This document shows, piece by piece, positions 60,501 to 64,000 of a DNA stretch of 64,000 nucleotides. A program made the position numbers and the translations under genes. This DNA comes from Chryseobacterium viscerum (GTDB lineage Bacteria; Bacteroidota; Bacteroidia; Flavobacteriales; Weeksellaceae): positions 496,001-560,000 of the forward strand of contig NZ_PPEG02000001.1 in assembly GCF_002899945.2 (NCBI RefSeq), written 5' to 3'. Within the stretch, counting starts at the first letter, position 1; each line of letters opens with the position of its first letter. The notes under the pieces were generated by a model. The model had not been told where the DNA came from. It did no database searches and was given only the letters and a program-made list of their open reading frames with translations.

Positions 60501-60902
60501 TTAGGTATTAGGGGTCGAGGTTAAGCCATCATTGTTTGTCGTCCTTACAAAAACATAGAGAATTAGGCAGCCTACGGCATAACACAAATTATCAATCCAC
60601 GAAAAAGAATTTCCAATGACAATATACATTAGGCTTCCAGGACGGAAGCCTAGTTTTTCTGCAATATGGAAATACTGGGCAAATTCTACCAGAAATGAAA
60701 AAATCAGAATTCCAAGGATCAGCTTCTGGTCATTTACTTTTACAAAACTCTTCACAAAGGTGTACATAAGCATCACCACAATCACATCTCCAAGATAGGC
60801 TCTGACAAAGAAAATCCCGCTCAGTTTTGTAGCGATTAAGATTTCTACAAGAAAAATAAGAAGGGTCAGAAGGAAATACTTCAGGCTGAACTGTAATTTC
60901 AT
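60501..60902 (-). CDS. DUF2809-type small membrane protein
   Basis: This 133-residue protein has four hydrophobic helices and the family pattern FFVRAYLGDVIVVMLMY, FLVEFAQYFHIAEKLG and GNSFSWIDNLCYAVGCLI. Such DUF2809 (YjgA-like by annotation) proteins are inner-membrane proteins of unknown role. It is convergent with the YARHG gene and upstream of the thioredoxin-like genes only on the chromosome, not in an obvious operon. Confidence 0.8.
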   Translation of the reverse strand: MKLQFSLKYFLLTLLIFLVEILIATKLSGIFFVRAYLGDVIVVMLMYTFVKSFVKVNDQKLILGILIFSFLVEFAQYFHIAEKLGFRPGSLMYIVIGNSFSWIDNLCYAVGCLILYVFVRTTNNDGLTSTPNT

Positions 60903-60974
60903 TTCAAATTGGTTTTAAGGCATAAAAAATCGGTATTCTAAGAACACCGATCTTATTGTAGGCAAGCAAATATA

Positions 60975-61631
60975 TTATTTCTTTACTTTGATTGTACATC
61001 CGATGGCTACTGTTTTTGTCATTTTTACAGCATCTCCTTTTATTAAAGCATTTACAGCATCCTGAACATAATATTCTGATACATCATTCGGATTATCATA
61101 ATTGTTGTCGATAGCGCCAATATATTTTACAATATTCTTTCCGTTTTCCTTTTTCAATACAAAAACATGCGGAGTCTTTGTGGCTCCATACTGTGGATAA
61201 ATTTTCTGCCCTTCATCTACCAAATACGGAAAAGTAAAGCCTTTCTGCTTAGCTCTTTCGATCATCTGCTGATAACCGTCTTCCGGCTGTGCATTAGGAT
61301 CATTAGGATTAATGGCAATGACCGGATATCCCTGAGCTTTGTATTTTTTATCCAGCTCAATGATTCTGTCTTCATATTTTTTTGCATAAGGACAGTGGTT
61401 GCAGGTAAATACCACAATGAATCCTTTTGCACTTTTAAAATCGCTCAGAGAGACCATTTTCCCATCAATATTCTTAAGCTTAAAATCAGCAGCTTCATCT
61501 CCTACTTCATAGCCTTTTACAGATGAGACATTCTCTTTTTTATTTTTGCCTTTATCGTGATCCGTTGTCGTAAAGCTCAGTAGCCCAAGCCCAACAATGA
61601 ATGCGGTCATTACAATTTTCAGGTTTTTCAT
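60975..61631 (-). CDS. Secreted thioredoxin-like/AhpC-TSA-type protein
   Basis: This 218-residue protein has a signal peptide (VGLGLLSFTT). The thioredoxin fold (about 45-200) starts at VGDEAADFKLKNIDGKMVSLSDF and contains FTCNHCPYAKKYEDRI (CxxC as CNHC) and the cis-Pro region ATKTPHVFVL. It is a periplasmic or extracytoplasmic redoxin that probably handles thiols. A TlpA-like gene lies 10 bp upstream in the same operon. Confidence 0.88.
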   Translation of the reverse strand: MKNLKIVMTAFIVGLGLLSFTTTDHDKGKNKKENVSSVKGYEVGDEAADFKLKNIDGKMVSLSDFKSAKGFIVVFTCNHCPYAKKYEDRIIELDKKYKAQGYPVIAINPNDPNAQPEDGYQQMIERAKQKGFTFPYLVDEGQKIYPQYGATKTPHVFVLKKENGKNIVKYIGAIDNNYDNPNDVSEYYVQDAVNALIKGDAVKMTKTVAIGCTIKVKK

Positions 61632-61641
61632 AATAGATTAT

Positions 61642-62130
61642 TTATTGTAGATTTTCTTTAATTGTTTTTTCAAGATCTTCTTTGCTCATTTCACCATCAT
61701 TAAAATGAATTTTCTCCCCATTTTTATAAAACAGCGTTACCGGAATATTTCCATCCCAGTCTTTCTCAAACTTTGGGATCCAGGTATTCATTCTTTTGAT
61801 ATCATCCAGCAGAAGTACTTCAGCCGTAAGATTTTTATTCTTAATGAATTTCAAAACTCTTTCTTTATCTGCAAGCCTATCCAGAGAAACTAGGATCATT
61901 TTAAATTTAGGATTTGCGGCATATTGATGATTGATCTCCATAAAGTGGGGCATCTCCTTTACACAAGGGCCACAGGTGGTTGACCAAAAGTTGACCACAA
62001 GAAGTTTATCTTTCTCTTCCTGAATTCGTTTTTCCAGATTTTCATATTTCACCACTGAAACTTCAGTCTGCTGGGCATTGAAAACCGTACAAAACAGGAA
62101 TATGGCTAATACCATTAATAATTTTTTCAT
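61642..62130 (-). CDS. TlpA-like thiol-disulfide reductase
   Basis: 162 residues are counted from the ATG at 62130 (MKKLLMVLAIFLFC). An earlier ATG at 62160 adds ten residues before the signal peptide and is less likely. The thioredoxin fold has the active site WSTTCGPCVKEMP and a cis-Pro loop near NIPVTLFY. It acts in the periplasm, reducing or oxidising cysteines, for example in cytochrome maturation. It forms an operon with the redoxin gene 10 bp downstream. Confidence 0.87.
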   Translation of the reverse strand: MKKLLMVLAIFLFCTVFNAQQTEVSVVKYENLEKRIQEEKDKLLVVNFWSTTCGPCVKEMPHFMEINHQYAANPKFKMILVSLDRLADKERVLKFIKNKNLTAEVLLLDDIKRMNTWIPKFEKDWDGNIPVTLFYKNGEKIHFNDGEMSKEDLEKTIKENLQ

Positions 62131-62269
62131 ATTCAAAATTAATAAAATACTATTATTCAATTACATACAAGAACGGAAATTACAGATTTTATAAATCATT
62201 TACAAATAAACAATTTATTTTCATCAGCAATTCATTTTTTTGATATTTTTACTGCCTTAAATTAAAACC

Positions 62270-63115
62270 ATGAAAAAAGCTTATTTACTTCTGCCAATTT
62301 TCTTTTTGGCATCCTGCTCTAGCAGTAATGATGATAACGAATCATCTAACAATAACGGGAACAACAATGATAACAGTCCGGTCTTAGTTACAAAAATGGT
62401 TGCTGACGGAGACACTTCAACGTATACTTACAATGGCTCAAAAATCTCTCAGATTAAAAACATCACCAATAGTGAAGTTACCCTATTCAGTTATTCAGGA
62501 GATCTGATTACCCAGCAGGTAACTACCGGTTCAAGCACCAGCTATAAAACCAATTATACCTATGATGGAAACAGCAGATTGAGCAAAAAAATATATGTTG
62601 AAAATAATCTTTCATCCGGAACTGTTTCTACAGTAGAAACCAATTATACCTATCTTTCCAGCAATAGTGTAAAAATTACTTATACTGCAAACTTTACAGG
62701 GTCTCCTGCTATGAGAACCGGTACGAAAATGGCAACATTAAATGCAGACGGCTCACTGAGCAGCTGGACAGAAACAGCATCAGTTCCTGCTAACACCGGA
62801 GGATTTCATAGTGCAACGGGATCTTTACAGCCTATCCAATACGATACTAAGAACATTCCTTTTAAAAATATAACAGGATTTTTAAAAATTATTGATACCG
62901 AAGATGAAAACGGATCTACCCACAATATCCTAAGCTATAATAATCTCCTTAATTATAACAACGGCTCAGGAAGTGCTGAATGGGATATCTTTAAGTCTAC
63001 TTACGAATACAATACCAGCAATTATCCTACTAAAAATGTCAAAACTTATTATAATAAGACCGGCACAGGGGTAACGAACAGCGAATTGAATACTTACGAA
63101 TACAATCATTTATAA
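62270..63115 (+). CDS. Asn/Ser/Thr-rich lipoprotein with YD-like repeats
   Basis: This 281-residue protein has a lipoprotein signal (lipobox ending FFLASC) and an Asn/Asp linker. The body is made of strands with recurring T-Y-x-Y-N/D-G/S units (STYTYNGSKIS, TNYTYDGNSRLS, TNYTYLSSNSVKI, STYEYNTSNYPT, NTYEYNHL). This is weakly similar to YD/RHS-type strand repeats. It is likely displayed on the outer membrane. The function is unknown, and it ends in a strong terminator. Confidence 0.7.
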   Translation: MKKAYLLLPIFFLASCSSSNDDNESSNNNGNNNDNSPVLVTKMVADGDTSTYTYNGSKISQIKNITNSEVTLFSYSGDLITQQVTTGSSTSYKTNYTYDGNSRLSKKIYVENNLSSGTVSTVETNYTYLSSNSVKITYTANFTGSPAMRTGTKMATLNADGSLSSWTETASVPANTGGFHSATGSLQPIQYDTKNIPFKNITGFLKIIDTEDENGSTHNILSYNNLLNYNNGSGSAEWDIFKSTYEYNTSNYPTKNVKTYYNKTGTGVTNSELNTYEYNHL

Positions 63116-63119
63116 TAGA

Positions 63120-63146
63120 AAAGAGAGCTTAATGCTCTCTTTTTGT
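63120..63146 (+). terminator. Terminator after the lipoprotein gene
   Basis: AAGAGAGC (63121-63128) pairs with GCTCTCTT (63134-63141), followed by TTTG, 5 bp after the stop codon. Confidence 0.85.
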
Positions 63147-63236
63147 TTTCATTAACACCTATGTTAAATTTTTCCCAATCCATGGAATTATATGGATGAT
63201 TTTGTATATTAGCTCTGAATCAAAACTAAAATTACC

Positions 63237-63398
63237 ATGAAAAAATCAATCATTCAAAAAAGAAAATTAACCAAAACTGAGTTAAAAGAAATTAATGGTG
63301 GAGCACTTCCTCCCAGATGTCTCCGCGGATTCTGTACACTCCCTGACTCAGGAGAGATGGTACCCGGGCTTGTGGGACGAGATGGATTTTGCTGCTAA
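63237..63398 (+). CDS. Double-glycine leader peptide precursor 1 (53 residues)
   Basis: The leader MKKSIIQKRKLTKTELKEI ends in N-G-G at residues 20-22, the classic double-glycine processing site. The 31-residue core has cysteines at 28, 33, 52 and 53 and ends VGRDGFCC. It is followed after 41 bp by a close paralogue. The pattern matches the exported bacteriocin-like or RiPP precursor peptides frequent in Chryseobacterium. I see no known core family. Processing by a peptidase-containing ABC exporter is inferred from the GG site. The exporter is not in the window. Confidence 0.75.
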   Translation: MKKSIIQKRKLTKTELKEINGGALPPRCLRGFCTLPDSGEMVPGLVGRDGFCC

Positions 63399-63439
63399 TC
63401 AAAAATTAATACTAAAAAACTAATCAAACTAAAACTACC

Positions 63440-63598
63440 ATGAAAAAATCAAACATTCAGAAAAGAAAACTGACAAAAAGTGAATTGAAGGAAATCAACG
63501 GAGGTAACGGACCTATCGTTTGTCCTGAAGGATTATGCAAAATAGGTGATGACCAATATGTTATCGGACCTGTAGGTAGAGACGGATACTGCTGTTAA
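63440..63598 (+). CDS. Double-glycine leader peptide precursor 2 (52 residues)
   Basis: The leader MKKSNIQKRKLTKSELKEI ends in N-G-G at residues 20-22. The 30-residue core has Cys at 28, 33, 51 and 52 and the ending VGRDGYCC. The 20 or so bases before its ATG are almost the same as those before precursor 1 (AAACTAAAACTACC versus AAACTAAAATTACC), so the pair arose by tandem duplication. Both probably share one transcript that ends at the terminator 63628-63655. Confidence 0.75.
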   Translation: MKKSNIQKRKLTKSELKEINGGNGPIVCPEGLCKIGDDQYVIGPVGRDGYCC

Positions 63599-63627
63599 TA
63601 TCACGTAATCTTGTTAGATAAAATAAG

Positions 63628-63655
63628 GATTGAGGAAACCCCTCAATCTTTTTTT
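63628..63655 (+). terminator. Terminator of the precursor 1-2 transcript
   Basis: GATTGAGG (63628-63635) pairs with CCTCAATC (63641-63648), followed by seven T residues. Confidence 0.87.
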
Positions 63656-63688
63656 GTGAAATCATTTCTACACAAAAAAACATAACAA

Positions 63689-63720
63689 TTTGACTCACAA
63701 TATTTTGAATTATATTTTTC
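63689..63720 (+). promoter_or_regulatory. Promoter of precursor 3
   Basis: TTTG (63689-63692), a 20-base spacer and TATTTTTC (63713-63720) match the flavobacterial consensus with one mismatch, 31 bp before the ATG at 63752. Confidence 0.45.
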
Positions 63721-63751
63721 CTTATCTTAGTGAGACCAAATTCAAATTATT

Positions 63752-63919
63752 ATGAAAAATTCAAAAAATCAGAAAAGAAAGCTTAGTAAAAATGAGCTGA
63801 AAGAGATCAGCGGAGGAGCCAACAGACCTATCTGCCCAAGAGTAATAAGCTGTACAGATCCTAATACCGGAGAGGAAAGATCTGGAGTTCCCGGGATGCA
63901 GGATGGATTTTGCTGTTAA
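63752..63919 (+). CDS. Double-glycine leader peptide precursor 3 (55 residues)
   Basis: The leader MKNSKNQKRKLSKNELKEI ends in S-G-G at residues 20-22. The 33-residue core has Cys at 28, 34, 54 and 55 and the ending MQDGFCC. It keeps the leader and the C-terminal D-G-aromatic-C-C of precursors 1 and 2, but its middle is divergent. It has its own promoter and terminator, so it can be expressed separately. More family members may lie beyond the window edge. Confidence 0.75.
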   Translation: MKNSKNQKRKLSKNELKEISGGANRPICPRVISCTDPNTGEERSGVPGMQDGFCC

Positions 63920-63940
63920 TTAAGCTTTAATTTTATAACA

Positions 63941-63976
63941 AAAAAAATGATTGGTTATTTTCCAATCATTTTTTTT
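63941..63976 (+). terminator. Terminator of precursor 3
   Basis: AATGATTGG (63946-63954) pairs with CCAATCATT (63962-63970), followed by a T-run. An A-run on the left makes it symmetrical. Confidence 0.87.
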
Positions 63977-64000
63977 ATCGCGTTCAGCTTCATCAAAGCC

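Noticed and set aside
1..64000. tRNA, rRNA or CRISPR arrays
   Set aside because: No cloverleaf-like T-loop sequences, rRNA segments or regularly spaced repeats were recognised on reading. A dedicated RNA search was not possible.

Overview
The window looks like chromosome of a Chryseobacterium-type bacterium (Bacteroidota, Flavobacteriia, Weeksellaceae). The basis is AT-rich DNA, many TonB-dependent receptors and SusC/OmpX-like barrels, a type IX secretion (T9SS) C-terminal sorting domain, DUF3347/DUF4374/DUF4840-type lipoproteins, and the flavobacterial promoter pattern TTTG-N20-TAnnTTTG in front of several genes. No rRNA, tRNA, CRISPR array, insertion sequence or phage structural module was seen. 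The genus call is inference from gene families, not from a marker gene.

Layout. 1-6.8 kb: iron/siderophore uptake (PepSY membrane protein, two TonB receptors, DUF4374 lipoprotein). 7-12 kb: a minus-strand copper/periplasmic metal cluster with a frameshifted multicopper oxidase, a CxxCH haem-binding protein, two DUF3347 proteins (one fused to an HMA domain) and a Cys-rich secreted protein. 12.3-16 kb: an ECF sigma factor, a membrane-anchored barrel protein (candidate anti-sigma), a T9SS cargo protein and a DUF4840 lipoprotein. 16.2-25 kb: an RND efflux operon, an OmpX-like protein and a LytS/LytTR two-component pair. A pair of 10-bp direct repeats 21 bp apart upstream of the efflux operon fits a LytTR site. 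25-30.5 kb: a universal stress protein, an ATP-grasp enzyme and a four-gene sensor operon (lipoprotein, membrane protein, histidine kinase, LuxR-type regulator).

30.7-41.4 kb is the most unusual accessory region. A metacaspase-like protease and a trypsin/V8-like protease share a near-identical leader motif. Facing them is a minus-strand set made of a 1214-residue protein of unknown family, a tail-fibre-like protein, a small protein, a 760-residue polymorphic-toxin-like protein ending in an HExxH metallopeptidase domain, and a probable immunity protein. The toxin tip and immunity gene are more AT-rich than their surroundings.

41.6-64 kb is mostly housekeeping: tRNA-binding protein, exonuclease, Fe-S assembly factor, sulfurtransferase, HMG-CoA-lyase-like enzyme, pepT, a second OmpX/LytS/LytTR module, MFS efflux with an AraC regulator, thiL, thioesterase, FAD oxidoreductase, and thioredoxin-like proteins. 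Two sites hold small secreted-peptide genes: a Gly/Cys-rich peptide at 49.1 kb, and at the right edge three paralogous 52-55-residue precursors with a double-glycine leader and an invariant D-G-aromatic-C-C C-terminus. These look like an unrecognised family of exported or ribosomally made, modified peptides.
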